42,287 nucleotides of DNA from Nitrospinaceae bacterium (GTDB taxonomy: Bacteria; Nitrospinota; Nitrospinia; Nitrospinales; VA-1): assembly GCA_029937655.1 (NCBI GenBank), contig JAPYPK010000001.1:1-42287 (forward strand). The letters are read 5' to 3'. Below the pieces are notes generated by a model. The model saw nothing but the letters and a program-made list of their open reading frames with translations. It was not told the DNA's origin and ran no database searches. Position 1 is the stretch's first letter. Each line of letters begins with the position of its first letter. Below are positions 17,630-25,881 of this stretch, in pieces. A program made the position numbers and the translations under genes.

Positions 17630-18310
17630 ATGAATTTTTTTAAGTTTGGCATTATTGGTTTTATCATATTGAATTATATTGCTTTGGGTTGTGCGAAAGT
17701 TCCTGGTCAGTTCTCTGATACCCCATCTCAGTCTCTGTCAAAATTTGATCAGGAATTATTCGCAAGGGCTACCTTGCACCAGCACAAGGGACAAATCGAC
17801 TCTGCCATTGTGCTTTGGAATAAGTTTTTACAAAGAAACCCAAATTCTTTTGAAGTCAGAAATAATTTAGGTTTGCTTTACTATGCTAATGACGAGATTG
17901 TAAAGGCCATCTACCATTACAATCAGGGGCTCAAATTGAGACCGAGAGAAGGTCAACTTAAAGTGAATTTGGTGCGCGCGCTAAAAGTTCAGTCCGCTAT
18001 CCTTGAAGAAAACAGGGAATATGATGAGGCAATAATGGGTCTTAGTAGAATAGTTGAATTGTCTCCACCTAAAGAAAAGGAAGGTATTGAGAGGCAGATA
18101 GAAGCTTTAGAGGATCAAATTTTTAAACAAGTCAAAAAATCTGACTCGATGGGAGAATATCAGAAATTCCTAAAGAAATATCCACGCAGCCCTGGAAACT
18201 CGGATGAGGCTAGGCTATGGATTGAAAATAAATTGAAAGCTAAGAAAATGGGTAACCAAGAGTCATTGTCTTCTGACTTTCAACCCAGCCTAGCAACCGA
18301 ATTGAGATAG
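17630..18310 (+). CDS. TPR-repeat lipoprotein of unknown function
   Basis: The first 21 residues form a lipoprotein signal: a short basic start, a hydrophobic core (FGIIGFIILNYIALG) and C21 as the acylation site (A-L-G-C). The rest is helical, with two or three readable TPR units such as NSFEVRNNLGLLYYANDEIV and KAIYHYNQGLKLRPREGQLK, followed by a basic, coiled-coil-like region (IERQIEALEDQIFKQVKKSD). I do not recognise a specific role; TPR lipoproteins usually scaffold envelope complexes. No Shine-Dalgarno precedes the ATG, and the predicted promoter lies directly upstream, suggesting leaderless translation. The terpene-cyclase-fold gene follows 68 bases later on the same strand. Confidence 0.8.
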   Translation: MNFFKFGIIGFIILNYIALGCAKVPGQFSDTPSQSLSKFDQELFARATLHQHKGQIDSAIVLWNKFLQRNPNSFEVRNNLGLLYYANDEIVKAIYHYNQGLKLRPREGQLKVNLVRALKVQSAILEENREYDEAIMGLSRIVELSPPKEKEGIERQIEALEDQIFKQVKKSDSMGEYQKFLKKYPRSPGNSDEARLWIENKLKAKKMGNQESLSSDFQPSLATELR

Positions 18311-18378
18311 ATTGTAAAATTTGTTTAAAAATTGTTATTTGGTCAGGTCGATTATAGATATAACTGGAGATTGTATGT

Positions 18379-19356
18379 ATGAGTTTTGGTGCTCAAATTG
18401 ATCAACGTGAACTAGATCGAGTTATTGAACGTGAGTGGGCTTATTTACGGTCTGAGGCTGACCAGTGGAGCCTTCTTCGCGGTGAACAGGATATGGAAAT
18501 TTTGGAGCATGTCCTGCGATGTATTTTACATATTGACAATACAAACGAATACGCTGAAGACTTTGCCGAGTGCACAAATGTGCAAAACTCTGATGGTGGA
18601 TGGTCTAAGGTATCGCATGCAGACAAAACGTCCATATGGATAACAACTTTTGTTGGCTTGAAGCTCTGCCGCGGGAACCTTATTCTAAACAACCCAAAAA
18701 TTGAAGAGTCAATTCAACGTGCCTTGGAGTATATCTTGTCTAGCCAAGAAGATGACGGACATTGGTCGGACGTCGAGTGGTCACACTTGGATACTACTTG
18801 TTCGGTGACAGTATTTCTTACGGTGTACCAGGTTACACACGATAAAAAAAATGATGATCGGATCAACAAAGCCCGTAAACGGGGATACGATTTCATTATG
18901 GATTGGCAGCGTGATACCGGTCTATGGAAAGATGATACATTTCATCCCGCAGGGATCGAAACAACCGCACACCTTATGCAATATACCTTGGTACCAGCAT
19001 ATTTTATGGATGGAATAGAAGAAGCCCAAAAAATATGCCTTGAGGCCGCTGATAGTATGGTTGACGAGCAAGCAGAGAACGGATCATGGGATGGTGAAAA
19101 TATGGATCACACAATGGACGCCTGCCGCAATCTGATGTTGGTGGCAGATACGTTTAACCAAAAAGAAAAATATTCTTCTGTCATCGCAAAGGGAGTCCAT
19201 TGGCTTATGGATGAAAAAAATGAAGTGGGTTGGGGTGACTTTAAGGGAGAGCCTAGTAATATCGAAAGAACAGCGGATGGCTTGGATACACTGCTAAAGT
19301 ACGGACGATTTTGTTCTAACGAACCGATGTCACATTTCTGGGCGTACAGCAAGTAG
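18379..19356 (+). CDS. Prenyltransferase/squalene oxidase repeat (terpenoid cyclase fold) protein
   Basis: The 325-residue protein has regularly spaced turns of the alpha/alpha-barrel fold shared by terpene cyclases and prenyltransferase beta subunits: QNSDGGW at 69, QEDDGHW at 123, QRDTGLW at 177 and QAENGSW at 231, exactly 54 residues apart. A fifth, looser unit is KNEVGWGDF near 280. Each is followed by an acidic-x-T helix start (LDTTCSV, IETTAHL, IERTADG). No DXDD motif of class II cyclases and no obvious farnesyltransferase zinc triad is seen, so a classical cyclase reaction is doubtful. There is no signal peptide. GGAG precedes the ATG. The LicC-like gene follows after 45 bases, suggesting an operon. 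Confidence 0.82.
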   Translation: MSFGAQIDQRELDRVIEREWAYLRSEADQWSLLRGEQDMEILEHVLRCILHIDNTNEYAEDFAECTNVQNSDGGWSKVSHADKTSIWITTFVGLKLCRGNLILNNPKIEESIQRALEYILSSQEDDGHWSDVEWSHLDTTCSVTVFLTVYQVTHDKKNDDRINKARKRGYDFIMDWQRDTGLWKDDTFHPAGIETTAHLMQYTLVPAYFMDGIEEAQKICLEAADSMVDEQAENGSWDGENMDHTMDACRNLMLVADTFNQKEKYSSVIAKGVHWLMDEKNEVGWGDFKGEPSNIERTADGLDTLLKYGRFCSNEPMSHFWAYSK

Positions 19357-19401
19357 CAAAGGTTTCTATCATTCATCCTTTGTAATAATTATGGTGACCT
19401 G

Positions 19402-20151
19402 ATGCAAGCAGTTATTCTTCTCGCTGGATATGGATCCCGCCTCGGCCGTGACGATATTCCCCACAAAAGTCTTTTACCTTTTGATGACGAGACTTTACTT
19501 TCAAGGCATCTTGCCTGTCTGGATTCTTTAGGCGTAAGCTGTGTTTTTCTAGTGGTTGGCCACAACAAAGAAAGTGTGAAGCGATATGTTGAAGACCTTA
19601 ATCTAGGGCTTGAATGTAAGTTTATTGACAATGATTTGTATCGTACTACTGGAAACACCTTGTCCATGGTCATGGGTTTACGCTATTGCAGCGAGGATGT
19701 CGTTATTCTTGACGGAGATGTGCTTTATCCTAAATCTGAATTTTGCAAATATGTAAAAAACTCAGAACCAACATCCTTCGCATCAATCCCTTCAGATATA
19801 AACGATACAGAATCAAGCAAGGTGTTGATTCGATCAGATGGTAAAGTAGGAGTGTTTGTTACTAAAAGGGACCCGACGCTCGAAGAGAAAGCTGATTTCG
19901 ACTTCAGAGGAGAGGCCATTGGTTTTTTTAAACTCTCCGCCGAAAATTGTAAAAAATTTATTGCGCACTATGAAAAATTTGAGTCTGAATATGTTGAGCT
20001 TTTATGGGAAATTCCTTTCAGTGATTTCGCTAAGTCTGTAGATCTTAATGTCTGGTTGATTACTCAAGGCCCAGATTGCTTTGAAATAGATACTCAGGTT
20101 GACTACGAACTAGCATTATCGTCCTTCCAAAAATACAAAAATAGTTATTGA
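19402..20151 (+). CDS. LicC-like sugar/choline-phosphate nucleotidyltransferase
   Basis: The 249-residue protein has the nucleotidyltransferase fold: LLAGYGSRLGRDDIPHKSLL at the start gives the G-x-G-x-R and lysine of the nucleotide loop, and VVILDGDVLY holds the metal-binding aspartates. RTTGNTLSMVMGLRYC and the ending CFEIDTQVDYELA are reminiscent of CTP:phosphocholine cytidylyltransferase LicC and of phosphonate cytidylyltransferases. Transfer of a nucleotide to a phosphorylated small molecule or phosphonate is therefore the best guess; the substrate is unknown. GGTGA precedes the ATG. Its position directly after the terpene-cyclase-fold gene suggests that they work in one pathway. Confidence 0.83.
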   Translation: MQAVILLAGYGSRLGRDDIPHKSLLPFDDETLLSRHLACLDSLGVSCVFLVVGHNKESVKRYVEDLNLGLECKFIDNDLYRTTGNTLSMVMGLRYCSEDVVILDGDVLYPKSEFCKYVKNSEPTSFASIPSDINDTESSKVLIRSDGKVGVFVTKRDPTLEEKADFDFRGEAIGFFKLSAENCKKFIAHYEKFESEYVELLWEIPFSDFAKSVDLNVWLITQGPDCFEIDTQVDYELALSSFQKYKNSY

Positions 20152-20259
20152 ACGACTTCCAACTTCATTTTTTCTGCTTTCCTCACTTAAAATCCAATAA
20201 ACGTGGTTTAATGAAAAAGATTCAACTGTAGCCATTTAAGTTTTTAGGTGGAGATAGGG

Positions 20260-20952
20260 GTGCTGTCTAAGTATAAAGCAGTTCTTTTTGATGTTAGTGG
20301 GACACTTCTTCGGGTTGAACCTTCTGTGGGTGAGGTTTACGCAACCTATGCCAGACCCTTTGGGTTTAAGGGATCAGGAAAAGAGCTGAATCAACTTTTC
20401 CATAAAGAGTGGATTAATTCTGGAGGAATTGAATCTTTAGGTAAAAAGAGTGGTGAACAAGCGGAAAGAGATTTTTGGAAGAGTCTTGTTTTTCAAGTTT
20501 TTGAACACTCTGGCGGTCTTGAAAATTTCGAACATTATTTCGAGATCATTTATGAGGCGTTTGCACGAAAAGACCACTGGCATGTTTTTGATGATGTTAT
20601 TGATTCAGGTATTTTAGAAAAATTAAAAAATTCAAGTATCACATTAGGAGTTGTTTCTAACTGGGATTCCCGTCTTCATACAATTTTAAAAGGAACCGGT
20701 CTTGCGGAGTATTTTGATTTTATTTTAGCTTCTGCGGAGGTGGGATCGGCCAAACCAGATAAAAAAATTTTTATTGAAGCCATTAGAAGAAGCGGGGTTA
20801 ACCCGGCCGAAGTTTGTCATATTGGGGACGACCTTCGCGCAGATATTCGAGGTGCCAACAGCGTAGGAATAGAAGCAATACTCATAGACCGTAACAGTAA
20901 GCATAAAAAAAATAGTCTTGCTACCATTAGTTCTTTTCAAGAGTTGCTATGA
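20260..20952 (+). CDS. HAD superfamily subfamily IA hydrolase, DREG-2/HDHD3-like
   Basis: This HAD protein has motif I as FDVSGTLL, motif II in LGVVSNWDSRLH, motif III lysine in GSAKPDKKIF and motif IV HIGDDLRADIRGANS. The cap begins VGEVYATYARPFGF, the phrase typical of the REG-2/HDHD3 branch. In motif I the usual second aspartate (general acid/base) is serine; this branch often lacks it, so phosphatase activity is uncertain. The frame extends to GTG 20248, but GTG 20260 is preceded by AGGTGGAG at six bases and is preferred, giving 230 residues. It lies 108 bases after the LicC-like gene and could belong to the same cluster or be separate. Confidence 0.87.
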   Translation: MLSKYKAVLFDVSGTLLRVEPSVGEVYATYARPFGFKGSGKELNQLFHKEWINSGGIESLGKKSGEQAERDFWKSLVFQVFEHSGGLENFEHYFEIIYEAFARKDHWHVFDDVIDSGILEKLKNSSITLGVVSNWDSRLHTILKGTGLAEYFDFILASAEVGSAKPDKKIFIEAIRRSGVNPAEVCHIGDDLRADIRGANSVGIEAILIDRNSKHKKNSLATISSFQELL

Positions 20953-20987
20953 AAAATAATTTAGAATTTATTTAAACAAGTTTTTCT

Positions 20988-21052
20988 TGAGTAAGCGTTT
21001 ATATATGCTCAGGACTCACAAATTAACCGATTCGATCGGCGCAATCTTTGCG
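20988..21052 (+). other. Cluster of short inverted repeats between convergent genes
   Basis: Two adjoining perfect hairpins, each with a 5-base stem and 3-base loop, occupy 21027-21039 (CCGAT-TCG-ATCGG) and 21040-21052 (CGCAA-TCT-TTGCG). A looser pairing of TGAGT (20988-20992) with ACTCA (21014-21018) precedes them. They sit between the HAD gene and the convergent glycosyltransferase gene. No T tract follows, so this is not a standard intrinsic terminator; it may be a small structured RNA or transcript-end structure. Confidence 0.4.
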
Positions 21053-21128
21053 TTGATCTTCTCTTGCCTAATTGTGAATATGAAAAACAACAAAAATTAG
21101 GAAGGTATCTTTAAAGGAAGTAAGCAGC

Positions 21129-22634
21129 TTACTCTATGCTCTTCAAAATATTTTTTGATCTAAAAAGCTCCCAAAGCAAATAGACATAAAATGGGGTGTA
21201 TTCTAGCCAGGCAACCCAAACTGAGTATTGGGTGATGTCCTGATAGTCGAGATAAAAGTCGAGGTAGTATAATCCGATTAGCCCGGTTAGAAAGATTAAC
21301 GATCTCGAATGGAAAATACATAGAAAGGGGACAGTCCAACATAGATACCAGGGGTTTTGAACAGGGCTCAGAAGGAATACCAGAACCATGATCAGAAAAA
21401 GATTTCGTACCCATATCTCTGGAGAGTTTATTTTAGGAGCCTGTTTAAGAATTAGATAGGCGACCGCTGCTAAAATGACTAAGGTCATGATGCTTTTGGC
21501 AAATATCATGCTATTGCCAAAAATCGGAATTTCTGTAGCCACTCCTGAATTTAAAATATTTTTAAGAACATATAGCAAGATTGCAAATAAACTGTCGTTA
21601 CTTTGCCAATAAACGCTATACGTTTTTAACCCAGCAAAAACGCTCCCACCTATATCAATAAAAGGTAGGTAGAAAACTGCAATTACAGTGCAAAATAAAA
21701 TTAGATGAATGGTTACAGTTATCGTGCCTGACCGCCTATTTTTTTGCGCAAGAAACCAGACCCTTTGAAGGTAAAAGGGGAGAAGGACGGCGGAATAAAA
21801 TTTTCCAAGAACGCTCAAGGCTAGAAAAAAAATGGATCCCACCATACGTTTTCGTATAAGAAAATATATGGATACACAAAGACAGGATATTCCGATTATA
21901 TCCAAATGAGTTGAATTATAAGTTTCCTTGATCATTAGGGGCGACCAAAAATAAACTAGACTAAAATTTTGGTTCAGGTTTAAGGCTCTTAACGCAAGTA
22001 TGATGAAAACCGTACCCATTAGATCAAATGCTAAAAATATTATCCGTAGAGTGAGTAAACTATCTACATTTATTTGCTGCGAGAAGCGAAACACATATTG
22101 GGCCAAAGGTGGATAGATGGTGGAAACATCTGGGTGATTAATTCGCTCCATATATCGAAGGGCGATGTCATTTTCCCATTTTAAATCATTTAGAATAGCT
22201 AGCTCATTTTGGTCGTTTTTCCCATAATGTGAGTGAAAATATACCGGGTCTTGTATTTTTAAGGATTTATATTGGTTAATTTCTTCCGGAGCGAATTTGA
22301 AGGGATTAATTTCATGAGCAAACACCTTGCCATCCCAAAGATAACGGTATACGTCATCTTCTTGAATCTGTTGGGAAGGGAGCATTGCAAAACGAAATAA
22401 TAATCCGAAGGCGATCAGGGTCCAAAATGTTTTTTTAGACCGGTTGGATTTAAAAACAGAAAGACAAGCCAGTGTATAAAGAAAAAATAAAGAAAAATAG
22501 ATGGCAAGATATTCAAGAATAGGACGTTTGGAGTAACCTTCACCCCAGTTGAAATCTTTAGATAGGTCTGTTAACCCTAGGTAGAGGATCAAGCTCAATA
22601 GACCAAGAACTGCCAGATAAATATGTGATCGCAT
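21129..22634 (-). CDS. GT-C type membrane glycosyltransferase (DUF2029/mannosyltransferase-like)
   Basis: The 501-residue product has about eleven hydrophobic segments and the layout of polyprenol-phosphate-sugar dependent GT-C glycosyltransferases. The first periplasmic loop contains QEDDVYRYLWDGKVFAHEIN (residues 91-110), whose acidic pair is the expected catalytic site, followed by NPFKFAPEEIN and INHPDVSTIYPPLAQYVFRF. The C-terminal half shows FLLSPVQNPWYLCWTVPFL, common in this group. The sugar and acceptor are unknown; a role in lipid or envelope glycan synthesis is inferred. It converges on the HAD gene and is divergent from the DUF721-TPR gene. Confidence 0.8.
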   Translation of the reverse strand: MRSHIYLAVLGLLSLILYLGLTDLSKDFNWGEGYSKRPILEYLAIYFSLFFLYTLACLSVFKSNRSKKTFWTLIAFGLLFRFAMLPSQQIQEDDVYRYLWDGKVFAHEINPFKFAPEEINQYKSLKIQDPVYFHSHYGKNDQNELAILNDLKWENDIALRYMERINHPDVSTIYPPLAQYVFRFSQQINVDSLLTLRIIFLAFDLMGTVFIILALRALNLNQNFSLVYFWSPLMIKETYNSTHLDIIGISCLCVSIYFLIRKRMVGSIFFLALSVLGKFYSAVLLPFYLQRVWFLAQKNRRSGTITVTIHLILFCTVIAVFYLPFIDIGGSVFAGLKTYSVYWQSNDSLFAILLYVLKNILNSGVATEIPIFGNSMIFAKSIMTLVILAAVAYLILKQAPKINSPEIWVRNLFLIMVLVFLLSPVQNPWYLCWTVPFLCIFHSRSLIFLTGLIGLYYLDFYLDYQDITQYSVWVAWLEYTPFYVYLLWELFRSKNILKSIE

Positions 22635-22844
22635 GATCTATAAAAACATGGAAGGATGTGGGGTCGTTTTAGTTAGGTGATCCCCCCCCAGCTAGTCCTT
22701 TCGCTTTATAAGGTAATTTCTATAATGTGGTCTCAATTAACCGGTACCAGGCTAGAGACGTGATACATCTCAAAAATATCTTTATATTGCCGGACAACAT
22801 AGCTAAAATAAATCCAATATTTAAAGAATGCGAGCCTGAGTCTA

Positions 22845-25067
22845 ATGAGTAAACAAATGTACACAAGTTGGGAAACTATACGCTCTGTGCTTGGAAAATC
22901 AATACTTAGGGTCGATTCTAACGACTCCCAATCCTTCGCTTGGTTCGATTTTCAGTGGAAGCTTATAGTCGGTAAAGACTTGGCACTTGTCACACGGGTC
23001 AACAAATTTTCGAGTAAAAGCTTGTTTATAACGGTGTCAGACAGAGTATGGTTCCCCGCTTTGGAACCCTTACGTAAAAAAATTATCAAAACGATTAATG
23101 AGCGCGCAGGATCGGCCTTAGTGAACAGAATTGTTTTCCAAGAAGGCCTTATCGTAGAATCTACAAAAAACAATCCTTTCGAAGAGGAAAGGCAGTATTC
23201 GTTGAAGCAAAATAAAATGCAAGCACCAGAAATAGAAATGAAGGGTGAAAGTGTGAAGAATATACTTGATCGTATCAACAGTAAGCTAAAAGTAATTTTA
23301 CCAGTTGCAATACTAGTGTTCACCTCCAATTGTACCACCCTTCCAATAAACCAAGTTTCCCGGGACATTGATTTGTCTAATTCATATGCAGTTAAGGTTG
23401 TTGAGAAGCTATCCGCAAAAAAAAGCAACGAGAATATTAGGGATCCACGAGCGTACTACTATTATCTAATGGCTTTGCAGGCGGTTCGAGAACATCAGTT
23501 TGAGAAAGCTTCAGAGAATTATCGCCTGGTGGTTCAATTTGCTCCAGATGATTATGAATTTTATAGTCAATTGGCGATTAACCTCATCCGTGCGGGGAAA
23601 ATAGAAGATGCCTATAAGACACTGCAGGAGTCTTTGAGTCATTTTCCTGATAATCCCGAATTGAATATGATAACTGGAGATATTCTCGCCGGGCGGCTCG
23701 AATATGAGCGAGCTCTAAGTCATTATCAACGCGTAATTCAGGCTAAATCGGGGTTAGCAAGAGCCTACCTTCTTAGCGGTGCAATTTACGAAATTCGTCA
23801 GCAATATGATCTTGCAGAGGATATGTACAAGAAGGTACTCCAGGTAGAATCAACGAATCCTTTGGGATACCACTACCTTGCAAGAGTTAATATTGTTGCA
23901 GGAAAATTAGAAGATGCCAAAAAATCCTTAAATCAAGCTTTGGAGTTACGTCCTAATCTTTTGAAGGCTCGAGAATTTCTGGCTTGGACCTTAGCAGCGC
24001 AGGGGAAGCCCGATGAGGCTAAAAAACAATACAAGATTCTTTTGAAGTTAGATCCTTTGAATGAAAGCCTTCATAAACGTATGACCGCTATGAAAGGTTT
24101 GACCTTACCAATGGATGTAGACTCGAGCAAATACCGAACAGATGCAAAGGAAATTTTGGGCGCTCCAGATGTGCATATAAAAATTGGAGCCGTTTATTAT
24201 GAACAGGGAATTTACTTGAAAGCGCTTGATGAGTTTCAGTTGCTTCAAGAGAAGGAACACAAAAAAGAAATTTTAATGGTACTTGGGCGTGTTTATGAAA
24301 TTCTTGGGCGTGTAGACAGAGCAATTCAAGAAATAAATAGTTTGCTAAAAATAGAGCCTAGGTCTGTGCATTTAATGGTTTACTTGGCTCGGTTACATAG
24401 TATGAATAAGCACCCTGAAAAAACAGTTCAATTGATTGAGGAAGCTATTAAAGTAGATCAGAATAATGATACCCTTTATAACTCCCTAGCTATTGCTTAT
24501 ACCGCGGTTAATCGATTAGATAAAGCCATTGACGCAATGCAAAAAGCAATTGCCATAGACAAAGATAAAGATTCTTATTATTTTGAACTGGGAGCTCTCC
24601 AAGAGCGGAAAGGTGAATTTGGGCTAGCTATAAAAAATATAAAGCACTCGATTGATCTTAATCCCATGCATTCCAATGCGCATAATTTTTTAGGGTATAT
24701 TTATGCTAGGGAAGGGAAGTTACTAGATAAAGCCTTAGGACATTTGGATAAGGCACTTTCTATTCAGCCCAAAAATGGTTACTTTCTTGATAGTCTGAGC
24801 TGGATTTATTTTAAGAAAGGCGAATCAGAAAAAGCCCTTAAAGAACTTAAAAAGGCTATGGTTTATACTTTCCCTGATCCAGTTTTATACAGCCACTTGG
24901 GAGATATCCACTTTTCATTGATGAACTATATAAAAGCTGGCAAGGCATGGGAAACAAGTCTTTTCCTCACTTTAGAAAAAACAGATAATATTGATAGCGA
25001 GTTACCTAACCCTAAGGAACTGGAAAATAAGATTCAAAAGGTGCAGAAACTTCTGAGTAATAATTAA
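22845..25067 (+). CDS. Fusion of a DUF721 (DciA-like) domain to a TPR lipoprotein
   Basis: One 740-residue frame holds two unlike parts. Residues 5-105 match DUF721, the DciA fold that helps load replicative helicase: WKLIVGKDLALVTRVNKFSS, SLFITVSDRVWFPALEPLRK and INERAGSALVNRIVFQEG. After a polar linker, residues 145-163 look like a lipoprotein signal (KLKVILPVAILVFTSNC, C163). Roughly residues 185-735 are about fourteen TPR units, e.g. KALGHLDKALSIQPKNGYFL. An in-frame GTG at 23253 with AAGGG at 23241-23245 could start the lipoprotein separately. The LolB-like gene follows by 19 bases. Either a true fusion, or two products from one frame. Confidence 0.8.
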   Translation: MSKQMYTSWETIRSVLGKSILRVDSNDSQSFAWFDFQWKLIVGKDLALVTRVNKFSSKSLFITVSDRVWFPALEPLRKKIIKTINERAGSALVNRIVFQEGLIVESTKNNPFEEERQYSLKQNKMQAPEIEMKGESVKNILDRINSKLKVILPVAILVFTSNCTTLPINQVSRDIDLSNSYAVKVVEKLSAKKSNENIRDPRAYYYYLMALQAVREHQFEKASENYRLVVQFAPDDYEFYSQLAINLIRAGKIEDAYKTLQESLSHFPDNPELNMITGDILAGRLEYERALSHYQRVIQAKSGLARAYLLSGAIYEIRQQYDLAEDMYKKVLQVESTNPLGYHYLARVNIVAGKLEDAKKSLNQALELRPNLLKAREFLAWTLAAQGKPDEAKKQYKILLKLDPLNESLHKRMTAMKGLTLPMDVDSSKYRTDAKEILGAPDVHIKIGAVYYEQGIYLKALDEFQLLQEKEHKKEILMVLGRVYEILGRVDRAIQEINSLLKIEPRSVHLMVYLARLHSMNKHPEKTVQLIEEAIKVDQNNDTLYNSLAIAYTAVNRLDKAIDAMQKAIAIDKDKDSYYFELGALQERKGEFGLAIKNIKHSIDLNPMHSNAHNFLGYIYAREGKLLDKALGHLDKALSIQPKNGYFLDSLSWIYFKKGESEKALKELKKAMVYTFPDPVLYSHLGDIHFSLMNYIKAGKAWETSLFLTLEKTDNIDSELPNPKELENKIQKVQKLLSNN

Positions 25068-25086
25068 CTATCAATTACCCAATTCT

Positions 25087-25866
25087 ATGCAAATTTCCCT
25101 GCACCGGTATGTAGTAGGGTGCCTGCTTTTCATTATTTCCTGCCAACCCAAGATTTTGCCTGTACCCACAGAAGCGAAGCCAGAAATTAAGTCCCTGTCC
25201 TCTTTATTTTCCGAACTCGAAGCTCGTAAATCTGCTATTCGAGATGTAAAAGCATTTGTACGTACAAAAATTTCTGGGGAAAACTTAAATCAATCGTTTC
25301 GTCAGACATTGCTTGTCAAGGGGGATGAAGCAATGCGAGTGGATACTTACAGCTTATTTCGCCAGGTATTAGGTGTACTGATTTATAAGGGTGAAAAAAC
25401 TTTAATGTATGATCCGCGTGAAAATCGAGTCATTTCTGGAGAAGCAGTTTGGGAAAGTATGCACCGGGTTTTGGGGACTTATATAGACTTCGGAGATTAC
25501 ATCAGCGTATTTTCAGGAGGGATCCCGCACCTTTCTCATTTACAGACGAAAATCGCAAAATGGAATAGCGACCAAACTGTTTTACAAATTGAAACGATCA
25601 ACCAAAAAACAGGAGAACGGGTAGATATTGGAATCGATGCTTATACGTTGTTGCCAAAATCATTATTCTTGACTCGAGGTACCCGGGAAATTTACAGAGT
25701 ATACTGGGACGATTACAAGAAGGTTGATGAGTTGGACTTCCCTCACAAGGTTGTAATCGAAATTAAGTCAAAAAAACAATCTATTGTAGTAAGTTACTCA
25801 GACGTTATGATCAATCAAGGTATTTCTCTCGATGCATTTGAGTTAGCATTGGGATTGAGGCATTGA
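25087..25866 (+). CDS. LolB-like / DUF4292 outer-membrane lipoprotein
   Basis: A lipoprotein signal is visible at once: basic HRY, hydrophobic VVGCLLFIIS, then C19. The mature part has the LolA/LolB beta-barrel pattern: IRDVKAFVRTKISGENLNQS, FRQTLLVKGDEAMRVDTYS, TLMYDPRENRVISGEA, and near the end FPHKVVIEIKSKKQSIVVSYSD. LolB receives lipoproteins at the outer membrane. Sequence similarity alone would give only a DUF4292 label, but the position directly before ispE mirrors the lolB-ispE order of gammaproteobacteria, which supports a LolB role. It is 259 residues. It begins 19 bases after the TPR gene and ends 15 before ispE. Confidence 0.75.
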   Translation: MQISLHRYVVGCLLFIISCQPKILPVPTEAKPEIKSLSSLFSELEARKSAIRDVKAFVRTKISGENLNQSFRQTLLVKGDEAMRVDTYSLFRQVLGVLIYKGEKTLMYDPRENRVISGEAVWESMHRVLGTYIDFGDYISVFSGGIPHLSHLQTKIAKWNSDQTVLQIETINQKTGERVDIGIDAYTLLPKSLFLTRGTREIYRVYWDDYKKVDELDFPHKVVIEIKSKKQSIVVSYSDVMINQGISLDAFELALGLRH

Positions 25867-25881
25867 AGAGTAATTGGTGAC

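Noticed and set aside
21005..21100. A 31-codon frame with a small hydrophobic stretch
   Set aside because: No ribosome site, very short, and it overlaps the hairpin cluster. A chance frame is more likely.
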